From Amycolatopsis marina (GTDB lineage: Bacteria > Actinomycetota > Actinomycetes > Mycobacteriales > Pseudonocardiaceae): a stretch of 64,000 bases of DNA. The stretch is from assembly GCF_900111885.1 (NCBI RefSeq), contig NZ_FOKG01000017.1, positions 82,910-146,909 on the forward strand, given 5' to 3'. Within the stretch, counting starts at the first letter, position 1; every line of letters starts with the position of its first letter. This document shows, in pieces, positions 36,611-44,959 of this stretch. The position numbers and the translations under genes are program-made. The notes under the pieces were generated by a model. The model searched no databases. It was not told the origin of the DNA and saw nothing but the letters and a program-made list of their open reading frames with translations.

Positions 36611-37636
36611 ATGAATTCGCGACTTCGCCGCCTCTACGGCGTCGCAACGGCCACCGCCCTCACCGTCACGCTCGTTGGGTGCGGCGACTCGGGCGACGAT
36701 GCCGATGGCGCCAAGGCTGAGGGAGACAGCCAGCAGGAGAACGTCTCGCTGACCTTGGGACACGTCTGGCCAGAGAAAGACCCGCAGGCCGAGGCGACGG
36801 CCCGCTTCGTCGAGGCGGTTGCCGAGGAAACGGACGGCAGTGTGGAGATCGAGGTCTTCCCTGCGGGGCAGGCCGGCGGGGACCGGGACATCCTCGAGGG
36901 CCTCGCCCTGGGAACGACTGACATTTGGGTTGGTGGCGCCGGCGTCTACAATGCGGTGAGCGACGTGGGCGAGTTTTTTGTGACGCCCTTCATGTTCGAC
37001 AGCATCGATGAGGCCGCAGACGCCTACAGCGGCGAACTCGGTGAAGCCGTACGCCAGAGGCTCGACGAGGAGACGGAAACTACCGTCATCGGCCTGTGGC
37101 CGCGCGGCCCCCGCCACATTACTACGAACAAGGCGCTGAACACCCCGAACGATCTCAGCGGCCTGCGGATCCGGGTTCCGGAGAACCCGATGTTCATCGA
37201 GGGGTTCGAGGCGATGGCGGCCAACCCCACGCCGATGGAGTTTCCTGAAGTCTTCACCGCGCTACAGCAGGGGACCATCGATGGGCAGGAGAACCCTCTC
37301 GCGCTGATCCAGTCCTCCGGGTTCGCGCAGGTGCAGTCCCACCTGAACCTGACAGGCCACATCATCGAGCCGCTGGCGCTGGCTATCTCGGACAGCGCCT
37401 GGGAGTCGCTCTCGGAGAGGCAGCAGGAAGGCATCCGCAACGCCTCGGACCAGGTGAGCGAGGAGTTCCGCGACGAGGTGAAGCAGCAGGAGAAGCAGCT
37501 TCGCGAGGAGCTCGAGGGCGAGGGGATGACGGTCGTCGAGCCCGACATCAACGCGTTCCGGAAGAGCACGCAGCCCGTTCGCGAGACCCAGGGCAGCGCC
37601 TTCGTCGACCTGTACGAGCTGGTGGAGCAAGAGTGA
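36611..37636 (+). CDS. TRAP substrate-binding lipoprotein (DctP), system 2
   Basis: A 341-residue DctP protein with a lipoprotein signal (LTVTLVGCGDSGDD), the domain motif LSGLRIRVPENPMFIEGF containing the carboxylate-binding Arg, and PEVFTALQQGTIDGQENPLA. It heads a second complete TRAP system; its sequence differs enough from system 1 to suggest a different or related ligand. It is preceded by GGAAGGA. Confidence 0.93.
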   Translation: MNSRLRRLYGVATATALTVTLVGCGDSGDDADGAKAEGDSQQENVSLTLGHVWPEKDPQAEATARFVEAVAEETDGSVEIEVFPAGQAGGDRDILEGLALGTTDIWVGGAGVYNAVSDVGEFFVTPFMFDSIDEAADAYSGELGEAVRQRLDEETETTVIGLWPRGPRHITTNKALNTPNDLSGLRIRVPENPMFIEGFEAMAANPTPMEFPEVFTALQQGTIDGQENPLALIQSSGFAQVQSHLNLTGHIIEPLALAISDSAWESLSERQQEGIRNASDQVSEEFRDEVKQQEKQLREELEGEGMTVVEPDINAFRKSTQPVRETQGSAFVDLYELVEQE

Positions 37637-38199
37637 CTTCCGCGGCCGAAGGCCCTGGTGCGCGGCCGTCGGCCGCGGCCGCCGAGAGCCTGGACCCGGA
37701 GGACCTTCCCGCCGTCGAAGGTCGGTTCAGCAAGGCGCTGGCCGGCGTCTGCGTGGTGCTCCTCATGGGCGTCCTCGCCACGGTCCTGCTGCAGGTTGTT
37801 ATGCGCTACGGCTTCAACAGTCCACTCACATGGACCGACGAAGCGACCCGGCTGCAGCTCGTCTGGTTAACCTTCATCGGCGCGGCCCTGGCCTACAGAA
37901 TGGGGTCGGACATCGCGGTGGACGCCCTGGAGCAGCTCGCCGCCAAACGCTGCTGGACGTGGGTCGCCAGTTCCGCGGTCGTGATCATCCAGGGGACGAT
38001 CGCGATTGTGGCAGTGATCTTTGTCGTCGCGGGCTGGCAGCTCGTCCAGGCGACGATGGCCAGGGATACTCCCGCACTCGACATCCCCGTGGCCACCTTC
38101 TACGCGGCGGTCCCGTCATGCGGCGTGCTGCTGCTGCTGTCGCTCGCCGAGCGGGCTTGGCGCGCGAATCGCGCTCGCGTCGAGGGAGGGACAGAATGA
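37633..38199 (+). CDS. TRAP transporter small permease (DctQ), system 2
   Basis: A 188-residue, four-helix small permease. The signature NSPLTWTDEATRLQLVWLTF is near residue 63. The GTG start overlaps the dctP stop (GTGA) and the stop overlaps the dctM start (ATGA). The N-terminus is Ala/Pro-rich and hydrophilic, as in system 1. Confidence 0.9.
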   Translation: MTSAAEGPGARPSAAAAESLDPEDLPAVEGRFSKALAGVCVVLLMGVLATVLLQVVMRYGFNSPLTWTDEATRLQLVWLTFIGAALAYRMGSDIAVDALEQLAAKRCWTWVASSAVVIIQGTIAIVAVIFVVAGWQLVQATMARDTPALDIPVATFYAAVPSCGVLLLLSLAERAWRANRARVEGGTE

Positions 38200-39473
38200 T
38201 CACCGGCATCCTCCTGCTGGTCGGGCTCCTGGTCCTGATCCTCGTCGGCGTGCCGGTCAGCTACGCTTTTCTGGCGACGGCTGCCGTGTACCTCCTGTTC
38301 GTACTCGAGCTCCCGGTGGTGACCGTGGCGCAGCGAGTGGGCACTGGGGCCGACTCGTTTGCGCTGACCGCGATACCACTGTTCCTGCTTGCCGGGTCAC
38401 TGATGAATGCAGGAGGGATCACGCGGCGGCTGATTAACTTCGCTAACCTACTCGTCGGTTGGCTGCCCGGCGGCCTCGGCGCCGTCAACATCGCCGTGAG
38501 CGTTTTCTTCGCCGGCATTTCTGGGTCAGCTGTCGCCGACGCGTCCGCCGTCGGGAAGGCTATGATCCCCGGGATGGTCCAGCAGGGCTACCCGCGGTCC
38601 TTCGCTGCGGGCGTCACCGCAGGCTCGAGCATCGTCGGGCCGATCATCCCGCCGTCGATCCCGATCATCGTTTACGGACTCGCCTCGGGGCTACCGATCG
38701 GCGCGCTGTTCCTCGCCGGAGTCTTCCCGGGGCTGCTCTTCGGCTTGGTTATCCTCATCATGACCGTGCTGATCTCCCTTCGTCGCGGCTACCCTCGGAT
38801 GCATCGGATCACGTGGAGCCATGCGTTGACCGCCACGAGAGACGCCATAGCGGCGCTGATCATGCCGCTGATCATCGTCCTGGGGATCGTCTCAGGGATC
38901 TTCACCGCTACTGAGTCAGCAGCGATCGCCGCCTTCTATGCCCTGCTGCTTGCCGCTGTCTTCTATCGCGAGCTTAACTGGCGGGACATCCCCAAGGTCT
39001 TCCTCGAGACGGCCGTGCTGAGCGCCGCGATCCTGTTCATCATCGCTTTGGCCAGCGCCTTCGGGTGGGTGCTGATCCGGTCAGGGTTCCCGCAGGTGCT
39101 CTCGGGCGCTTTGGCCAACTCCGGGCTCGGGGTCGTCGGCGTCCTGCTGCTCATCAACCTCGCGTTGCTGGTCTTCGGCATGTTTATGGAGAGCAACGCC
39201 GCGATCCTGGTGTTCACGCCGTTGCTGCTCCCGATCGCGGCCGCTCTGGATATCGACCCGATTCATCTGGGCATCATAATCGTCTTCAACCTCATGATGG
39301 GTCTGCTGACGCCCCCCGTCGGCATGTGCCTGTTCGTGACGTCGTCGATCGCCCGGCTCCCGGTGATGACGGTGGCCCGTGCCGCCTGGCCGTACCTCGC
39401 CTCGGCTGTCGTGACGCTGATTGTCATCACCTACTGGCCGCCGTTGACCACTTGGCTCCCGAGTCAGTTCTAA
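38196..39473 (+). CDS. TRAP transporter large permease (DctM), system 2
   Basis: A 425-residue permease of the same length as its counterpart in system 1, with FALTAIPLFLLAGSLMNAGG, VFFAGISGSAVADASAVGKA and MGLLTPPVGMCLFVTSSIA motifs. The ATG at 38196-38198 overlaps the dctQ stop; an upstream extension of the frame is a shadow. Membrane protein; drives sodium-coupled uptake of the ligand delivered by DctP. Confidence 0.93.
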   Translation: MITGILLLVGLLVLILVGVPVSYAFLATAAVYLLFVLELPVVTVAQRVGTGADSFALTAIPLFLLAGSLMNAGGITRRLINFANLLVGWLPGGLGAVNIAVSVFFAGISGSAVADASAVGKAMIPGMVQQGYPRSFAAGVTAGSSIVGPIIPPSIPIIVYGLASGLPIGALFLAGVFPGLLFGLVILIMTVLISLRRGYPRMHRITWSHALTATRDAIAALIMPLIIVLGIVSGIFTATESAAIAAFYALLLAAVFYRELNWRDIPKVFLETAVLSAAILFIIALASAFGWVLIRSGFPQVLSGALANSGLGVVGVLLLINLALLVFGMFMESNAAILVFTPLLLPIAAALDIDPIHLGIIIVFNLMMGLLTPPVGMCLFVTSSIARLPVMTVARAAWPYLASAVVTLIVITYWPPLTTWLPSQF

Positions 39474-39630
39474 ACCATTTTTGGCGTTGCCCCGATCGCG
39501 GACTTTAGCTGCGCGGGTTGCTGCGCTCATGCACCACACCTAGGCTCCCCGCAACATGCTCGTTCGCAATGAGGGGGAGCGACGTTGGCCGCACTGACTC
39601 AGCTGCTCAACTCCTGACGAAGGGAGACGT

Positions 39631-40242
39631 ATGGCAGGCCCGGGGTTCGAGAGTCCAGCTGTTTCCGACGCTATGGAGCATCTCGGCCTGCCGACCGGCG
39701 TCGTCGATGGACTGACCAACGTGCCGACCGACATCCTGAGTGCCATCGGGTTTGCCCGTACCGCGACAGTGGTGGACTCCGACGAGGCGAACATCCCCGG
39801 CTTGGCCGAGTACCTGGACGAGGCCCAGGAGGGCGACATGTTGGTCCTGGGTTGGGAGGCGACATCCGTTGCCTCCGTGTGGGGAGGGCTGGCGGCCACT
39901 CGGGGGTGCGCGGGGTTGGTCAACGCCGGCTGGATCCGGAATCTTGCCGACGTGTCGGAGCTGCGACTCGCGGTCTGGGCCCGCGGTGCGACACCGTGCA
40001 GTGGCAAGGGCAGGCTCGCCGTCACGAACGTGGGTGCGCCGGTAACCGTGGGAGGTGCCGTGATCAACGACCGCGACCTTGTCATCGCCGACTCCACCGG
40101 GATCTGCGTGGTTCCGGGCGCCCAGTGGTGGTCGGTCCTCGCGTACGCCGCTCAGCTCCAGGACCGGGACGAGGCGTTCCGGCAGGCGCTCAGCACGGGA
40201 GCCGGCTTCTCCTCGGCCCGCAGAGAAGCGGGCACGATGTGA
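39631..40242 (+). CDS. RraA-family protein, divergent copy
   Basis: A 203-residue RraA-fold protein, 26 residues shorter than the paralogue at 21297-21986. It shows EGDMLVLGWEATSVASVWGG and CAGLVNAGWIRNLADVSEL. The canonical Arg-Asp pair of the active site is Arg-Asn here, so metal binding and aldolase activity may be changed. It is preceded by AAGGGAG and lies in the plus-strand operon after the TRAP genes. Confidence 0.8.
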   Translation: MAGPGFESPAVSDAMEHLGLPTGVVDGLTNVPTDILSAIGFARTATVVDSDEANIPGLAEYLDEAQEGDMLVLGWEATSVASVWGGLAATRGCAGLVNAGWIRNLADVSELRLAVWARGATPCSGKGRLAVTNVGAPVTVGGAVINDRDLVIADSTGICVVPGAQWWSVLAYAAQLQDRDEAFRQALSTGAGFSSARREAGTM

Positions 40243-40272
40243 GGCCAGTGTTGACGCCGCTCGCCGCAGAGC

Positions 40273-41355
40273 TTGGACCAACCGGTGGCTGAGTGGCAGC
40301 CCAGCGGTGAGCCGCACATCGGGATTATCGGCTGTGGCAGCATCGGGTCCCTGCTGGCGGCGCATCTGACTCTCGCTGGTCGCTCCGTCAGCGTTGTCGA
40401 CAGTTGGTTCAGGAACGTGGAGGAGATCCGTGGCCACGGAGTGGAGATCCAGGCGCCGGACGAGGCCGTGCGGGCACGGATCGACGCCCACAACATCGAC
40501 GAGGTACAGAACATCGCGCGACCACTCGATGTTCTGCTTCTCGCGGTCAAGGCGTACGAGAGCGCGAACGCGCTGGCACTGATGGCCCCGCTCATTCAGG
40601 ACGACACCATCGTCGTCCCCGTGCAGAATGGGATGGCCGAGGATTGGATTGCGAACGTTCTCCCGCGGGGGCGGCTGGTCGGCTGCGCGGTTCATGTGCC
40701 GGCGGAGCTCACCGCGCCAGGTCGTGTCAGGAGGTACCTTCCGCGAGGTCGGCGGACTTTCAGCCTTGGCGCCGTAGGGGGCGACTCGATCGCGCCCGCG
40801 CAGTATCTCGCCGAGCTGATCCAGCCGGCAGGCGACACCGAGTTCGCCGCGGACCTGCCGGCTGTGAAATGGGCAAAGCTCGCTGTGAACACCATGACTA
40901 ATGCGCCGGCCGGCCTGACCGGGTGGACCACGAACCGGTTGTGGTCCGATCCGCGATCGGAACCTCTCATCACCCGAGCGGCGGGGGAGACGCTGGCCGT
41001 GGCCGAGGCGTCAGGCGTGCAGCCTGCGCTGGTCTTCGGACGTATTCGCCCCGAACTGTTCCACCGGGCGGTGAGCGACCATGGCGCGGAGGCGGAACTG
41101 TCAGCGGCGATGGCCGAGATGGCCGCGGAACGCACCGGTGCTTCCGAGAGTAGACCTTCCCTGCTTCAGGACGTCGACCGAGGCCGCCGAACGGAAGTGA
41201 GCTACCTCAACGGGTTCGTCGTGCGACAGGGCGCCACCCGCGGTGTGCCCACCCCGGTGAACGCGGCTCTGCATGATCTTGTGGCAGAGATCGACAGGGG
41301 TCGCCTGAAGAAGGCGCCCGGGAACATGGACAAACTGCGTGCCCTGGTCGGGTGA
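40273..41355 (+). CDS. Ketopantoate reductase (PanE/ApbA)-like dehydrogenase
   Basis: A 360-residue NADP-dependent 2-keto acid reductase. The Rossmann motif IGIIGCGSIGSLLAAHL is near residue 17, the catalytic Lys region is PAVKWAKLAVNTMTNAPAGL, and a C-terminal helical domain follows. The TTG at 40273 is the longest start; a GTG four codons later is possible. In a catabolic operon it more likely reduces a branched or sugar-derived 2-keto acid than ketopantoate. It is the last intact gene of the plus-strand operon. Confidence 0.85.
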   Translation: MDQPVAEWQPSGEPHIGIIGCGSIGSLLAAHLTLAGRSVSVVDSWFRNVEEIRGHGVEIQAPDEAVRARIDAHNIDEVQNIARPLDVLLLAVKAYESANALALMAPLIQDDTIVVPVQNGMAEDWIANVLPRGRLVGCAVHVPAELTAPGRVRRYLPRGRRTFSLGAVGGDSIAPAQYLAELIQPAGDTEFAADLPAVKWAKLAVNTMTNAPAGLTGWTTNRLWSDPRSEPLITRAAGETLAVAEASGVQPALVFGRIRPELFHRAVSDHGAEAELSAAMAEMAAERTGASESRPSLLQDVDRGRRTEVSYLNGFVVRQGATRGVPTPVNAALHDLVAEIDRGRLKKAPGNMDKLRALVG

Positions 41356-41389
41356 GCAAACAGGGAACCCGGCACCCCAGTTCGGACGC

Positions 41390-41749
41390 CTAGCCGTCGT
41401 CAGATCGGTAGGAGTTGATGCGTTCGCGGGCATCGGGGTCGGCGAACACCTCAGCGAACTCGCCGACACTCGCGTCTATTGCTGCCCGCAGGCCGACGTT
41501 CTGCCAAGTCTCGAACAGGCGCTTCTGCGCTGCCATCGCAACGGGGGAGTGCCCTGCGACTGCTCGGGCCAGGTCGGTGGTGACATTCTCGAGTTCGTCC
41601 GGTGCCACGATCTTGTTGACGAATCCGTGCGCGTCCAGTTCGGCGACGCCATACAGGCCGCCGGTGAGGAGCAACTCCTTGGCCTTACCGAGTCCGAGAT
41701 GTTGTTGGAGCAGTGCGGCATCGAGCACCGAAGGGATCCCGACCTTGGA
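41390..41749 (-). pseudogene. Enoyl-CoA hydratase C-terminal fragment
   Basis: From about 41749 to the stop at 41390 the minus strand reads KVGIPSVLDAALLQQHLGLG and AKELLLTGGLYGVAELDAHG, the second half of a crotonase-fold enzyme, continuing to a normal C-terminus. The N-terminal half with the CoA-binding and first oxyanion-hole segments is missing, because the sequence changes abruptly at about 41750 into unrelated DNA shared with the next ORF. It marks a recombination or deletion junction. Confidence 0.8.
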
Positions 41750-41775
41750 AACACATCGCCGAGCCGATCCATCGA

Positions 41776-42339
41776 TTGACTGAATCGACCGTTGACGCGG
41801 CGGACGCCGCCGCGTCTGCATCGTCGTCCGCCGACTCTGCTGCCGCCTCCGCCGACTCGGCCCAGTACGAGGTCGAGCACGTTCAGCGCCTGATCCGAGA
41901 CCTGCAGGAGGTGGTCGAGGAACTGCAGAGTGACTCGTTGCAGAACCTCGCGTACCGGGTGATCCGGCTCCGTCGGAAGGTTTGGTGGAGTTTCACAGTC
42001 GACACCTTTGAGCACGCATCCAAGCGAGCGGACAACCTGGAGCGCCAACTCCGTGAGTTGCTGACCGGGGAGGTATCGCTCGACGCCGCTCGCAACAGCT
42101 GGGAACTCCGAGTCTGGCAAGACCTGCTGAAGGATCGCCGGAAGCAGCACGGTGAGCGGGGCACGCAGAAGTGGTGGTACACAGCGATCCGCGAAGTCGT
42201 CTCCTTCTTGGAGCGCCCAGCGTACGCCGCTCCCGACCTGCCGGACCTTCGCAGCGCGCTCAAAGCTGACCTTGATCATGAGGTGGATGACCCGGAAAGC
42301 GTCACGAATCAGTTCAGTGCTCTAGTGACGGATGAGTAG
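41776..42339 (+). CDS. Hypothetical protein, start uncertain, possibly 5'-truncated
   Basis: The plus-strand frame has an Ala/Ser/Asp-rich start (AADAAASASSSADSAAASAD), a probable helical coiled region with VQRLIRDLQEVVEELQSD, and a basic C-terminal part (KDRRKQHGERGTQKWWYTAI). The open frame runs upstream to 41713, but that portion lies in the enoyl-CoA hydratase antisense and is not trustworthy; TTG at 41776 is one candidate start. I do not recognise the family. It is the last gene before att copy 2. Confidence 0.5.
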   Translation: MTESTVDAADAAASASSSADSAAASADSAQYEVEHVQRLIRDLQEVVEELQSDSLQNLAYRVIRLRRKVWWSFTVDTFEHASKRADNLERQLRELLTGEVSLDAARNSWELRVWQDLLKDRRKQHGERGTQKWWYTAIREVVSFLERPAYAAPDLPDLRSALKADLDHEVDDPESVTNQFSALVTDE

Positions 42340-44500
42340 ATGCGCTGACCGTGCACGGCCGGGTGTGTTTGGCAACGGGAACGATGGCCTTGCGGAGCCG
42401 GTCCCTTCGCGCCGTGCCGATCGCGCGATCGAGGGCGCTGTGTCCGGGTTTGCCAAGTGTGCCAACAACCGATGTTGCGTCCGCACCGAAAATGGCGCGT
42501 TCGCTGTTGAAGCCGATGTCTTGGTTGACTACGATGGAAGTCTGACCGCAGGGAGTGATCGCGCGATGATCGGCCTTCACACGGTTTTCGCTGGAGCAAT
42601 CCTGGAGCACACCTGCGCGCACAACGGCAGTCAACTGCACCGAACCGCATTGAACGGAACCGTTTTTCCTGCGGTTTCTCCGTTTGCGCAGGTGGAGAGG
42701 TCCAGTCCACCTGACTGGCAGTGAGGGGGTCAGGGGTTCGAGTCCCCTTAGCTCCACCCTAGGGGTCTTACTAGAACAAGTGCCTGAATGAAGGCCACGA
42801 AGTAGGACCGCGACGCCTGAAGGCGAGCAAGGACCACCCGCATTGCGGGTGGTCCTTTTGATTGTGCCCTCCGCGCTGGTTGCTGCGGTCCGCTGACCTT
42901 GGATGGCGTGGAGCTCGGCGAAGGGCTCACGGAGCTCACCCTCTGTGATCTTGTCGTCCTCGATGTAGAGGGTGTGGAAGATAGCTTGGTTGAGTAGGCG
43001 GCGCTGTTGGTCGTTGCAGCGTCGGTACAGCTGGTCGGGCTGTTCGAGGAGAGCAAGGCCGGCGTTGACGAGCTGGGCGCTGTCGGTGAGGTCGGCGTTG
43101 GCTGTGTGCAGGCGATCCTCCAGCCGGCGGCGCTCGCGGGCGATGTCGCGCAGCTTCTCCTTGACTTTGGTCTGCGGCAGCGTGCTGTCGGCTGCGAGGT
43201 CGATCAAGTTCTCCTCCTTGGTGTCGAGTTCCTTGAGTTGTGCGGTGATCTGCTTGCGTAGCAGGCGTGCGGACTTTTCCTGCTCGCCGAGCACGGCATC
43301 GATCTGGTCGCGCATGTCAGTGATGAACGGCTGGCTGAAGCGAATCGCGGAGTAGTGGCGCTCGACAGCGTCCTCGACGAGCGTGACGTTGACGTGGGGT
43401 GCTTGGCACAGCCCCTTTTGCCGGCCGCGGCAGAAGAAGTACAGGTACTCGGCGCCCTTCGAGTTGATGGTCCGTTGGATGATCATCCGCCGCTTGATGC
43501 CGTCGCATTGGCAGCGTCCACAGAAGAGCGATCCTTTGAGGTAGTGGTGGTGGACGCGACGGCGTTCTTGTGCCGTCATTCGCGATTCAAGGATCTCCTG
43601 AACTGTCTCGAAGAGGTCCTCGTCGATGAGCGGTTCGTGCCGCCCTTGGATTTCTTCGCCGTCGTACTCGACGTATCCGAGGTAGTAGCGATCACGCAGC
43701 ATTTGCGAAATCTTGTTCTCGGACACCTTCTTGGCGGGGTGTCGCCGGGTGGCCCTGGTGCGTAGGCCGCGGTCGTAGAGCTCGTCAGCCAGCTCTTCTT
43801 GCGTGTAGTCGCCGCTGGCGAAGAGCTCAAAACCCAGCTGAACAAAGGGCGCCCGTTCGGGATCGACGATGATCGTGCGGATGACGCGGCCGTCGGAGTG
43901 GTCGATGTGGTTGAGGTAGCCGAGCTTCGCGCGTCCGAGCGTGCCGCCGTTGCGGGCTTTCTGGCCCATCTTGTAGGCGATGTCGGCACCGGACTGGCGG
44001 GATTGGTACTCGTTGAACGTGGCCAGGATGCCGTGCATCAGCTGGCCGACCGGGGTGTCGTCGATGGCCTCGGTGGCCGAGACCAGGGTGACGCCGCGCT
44101 TGCGCAGGTCTGCCATGACGATCGCGTCGTCGTAGCGGTTCCGCGCCATGCGCGAGAGTTGGTAGATGATGATGACGTCAACGTCGCCCTGGCTGCGCAC
44201 CCGCGCGAGCATCTGTTGGAATGCTTCGCGTTTGGTCATCTCCATGGCTGAGCGTCCGGGCTCGACGTACTCGTCGATGACCGTGACGCCCAGGTCCCGC
44301 GCCTTGCGCAAGCACGCTTCCCGTTGGGCCGGAATGGAGATGCCTTCCGGGTTGTAGTCGGTCCGGACTTGCCCGGTCGAGGACACGCGCAGATAGATCA
44401 CTGCGCGAGTGCCGTGGGCAAGGTCGTCCATTGGCGGCTGGATAGGGATGGTGACGTCCTGCTGCAGTTCATCGATGAAGTCGGCATAAGCGCTGGTCAT
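42314..44500 (-). CDS. Large serine recombinase; reading frame continues through the att core
   Basis: A large serine integrase-type protein. The N-terminal resolvase domain has catalytic Ser40 in YLRVSSTGQ and the Arg-rich YQLSRMARNRYDDAIV. A recombinase domain, a zinc ribbon (LFCGRCQCDG with a later Cys) and a coiled coil (about residues 440-520) follow. The ATG at 44498-44500 has GAAGGAGG upstream. Homology to the family fades at REPFAELHA (about 42900), but no stop occurs; the frame continues through the terminator and the antisense of the tRNA repeat (VELRGLEPLTPSLPV) to 42314. The true C-terminus is uncertain. Confidence 0.85.
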   Translation of the reverse strand: MTSAYADFIDELQQDVTIPIQPPMDDLAHGTRAVIYLRVSSTGQVRTDYNPEGISIPAQREACLRKARDLGVTVIDEYVEPGRSAMEMTKREAFQQMLARVRSQGDVDVIIIYQLSRMARNRYDDAIVMADLRKRGVTLVSATEAIDDTPVGQLMHGILATFNEYQSRQSGADIAYKMGQKARNGGTLGRAKLGYLNHIDHSDGRVIRTIIVDPERAPFVQLGFELFASGDYTQEELADELYDRGLRTRATRRHPAKKVSENKISQMLRDRYYLGYVEYDGEEIQGRHEPLIDEDLFETVQEILESRMTAQERRRVHHHYLKGSLFCGRCQCDGIKRRMIIQRTINSKGAEYLYFFCRGRQKGLCQAPHVNVTLVEDAVERHYSAIRFSQPFITDMRDQIDAVLGEQEKSARLLRKQITAQLKELDTKEENLIDLAADSTLPQTKVKEKLRDIARERRRLEDRLHTANADLTDSAQLVNAGLALLEQPDQLYRRCNDQQRRLLNQAIFHTLYIEDDKITEGELREPFAELHAIQGQRTAATSAEGTIKRTTRNAGGPCSPSGVAVLLRGLHSGTCSSKTPRVELRGLEPLTPSLPVRWTGPLHLRKRRNRRKNGSVQCGSVQLTAVVRAGVLQDCSSENRVKADHRAITPCGQTSIVVNQDIGFNSERAIFGADATSVVGTLGKPGHSALDRAIGTARRDRLRKAIVPVAKHTRPCTVSASTHPSLEH
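42592..42609 (+). promoter_or_regulatory. Putative integrase arm-type site left of att copy 2
   Basis: TGGAGCA at 42592-42598 and 42603-42609, again 11 bp apart. The surroundings (CTTCACnCGGTT about 20 bp upstream; GAGCACAC after) match the corresponding site at 7627-7644, so the right ends of two related elements are similar here. Confidence 0.55.
42714..42757 (+). repeat. Attachment core copy 2: 3' half of tRNA-Ala(GGC)
   Basis: Identical over 44 bp to 7760-7803. As at copy 1, the preceding bases do not complete a tRNA cloverleaf, so it is a partial gene. It bounds element B on the right and element C on the left. Confidence 0.85.
42831..42859 (+). terminator. Rho-independent terminator right of att copy 2
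   Basis: An 11-bp perfect stem (GGACCACCCGC / GCGGGTGGTCC), a 3-nt loop and TTTT on the plus strand, i.e. in tRNA direction. The minus-strand recombinase frame runs straight through it. Confidence 0.85.
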
Positions 44501-44615
44501 GACACCTCCTTCTGAGGGCGGCCTGGACGGAGGACCGTGCAGCCGGCGAGTGGGTCCGGGCGGCTGGATCGCGCGCTCCCGGCGAGCGGCGAATTCGTGG
44601 CCGGGTTGCTGTTTC

Positions 44616-44888
44616 TCAACGGCTGCGGAACCGCGCGAGCATGCGTCGGAACAGCTGGCGTTTCGGCCGTCGCCAGAGTCGAGCGTTTGGGTCGACGTAC
44701 TCGTCGATGAGCGAGAAACCCAGTTCCCGCGCCTTGCGCAGACATGCCTCACGCTGGGCCGTGACGCTGTGGTCGGTCTCGGCCCGTCCGGGCGAGGCCA
44801 CGCGCGTGTAGATCACCGCGCGGGTGGTGGGCGCAGGGGCATCCGACGGCTGGAGTTCGTTGTCCGAGTTGGCGTAGGCGGTGGTCAT
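44616..44888 (-). CDS. Truncated resolvase N-terminal domain without catalytic serine
   Basis: 90 residues matching the start of the adjacent large recombinase: MTTAYANSDNELQ, RAVIYTRVASPGR, AQREACLRKARELGFSLIDE. The catalytic Ser of the family (RVS) is Ala here, and the protein ends after about 90 residues. The leader (GAGGTGTCATGACC) is shared with the large recombinase gene, so it is a tandem partial duplication. It could dimerise with and modulate the intact enzyme, or be debris. Confidence 0.65.
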   Translation of the reverse strand: MTTAYANSDNELQPSDAPAPTTRAVIYTRVASPGRAETDHSVTAQREACLRKARELGFSLIDEYVDPNARLWRRPKRQLFRRMLARFRSR

Positions 44889-44959
44889 GACACCTCGTTA
44901 TGAGTCGGTCTGGATGGGGATGTTTTGGTCGGCGCAGTGGGCTCCGGCGGGATTTGCAG

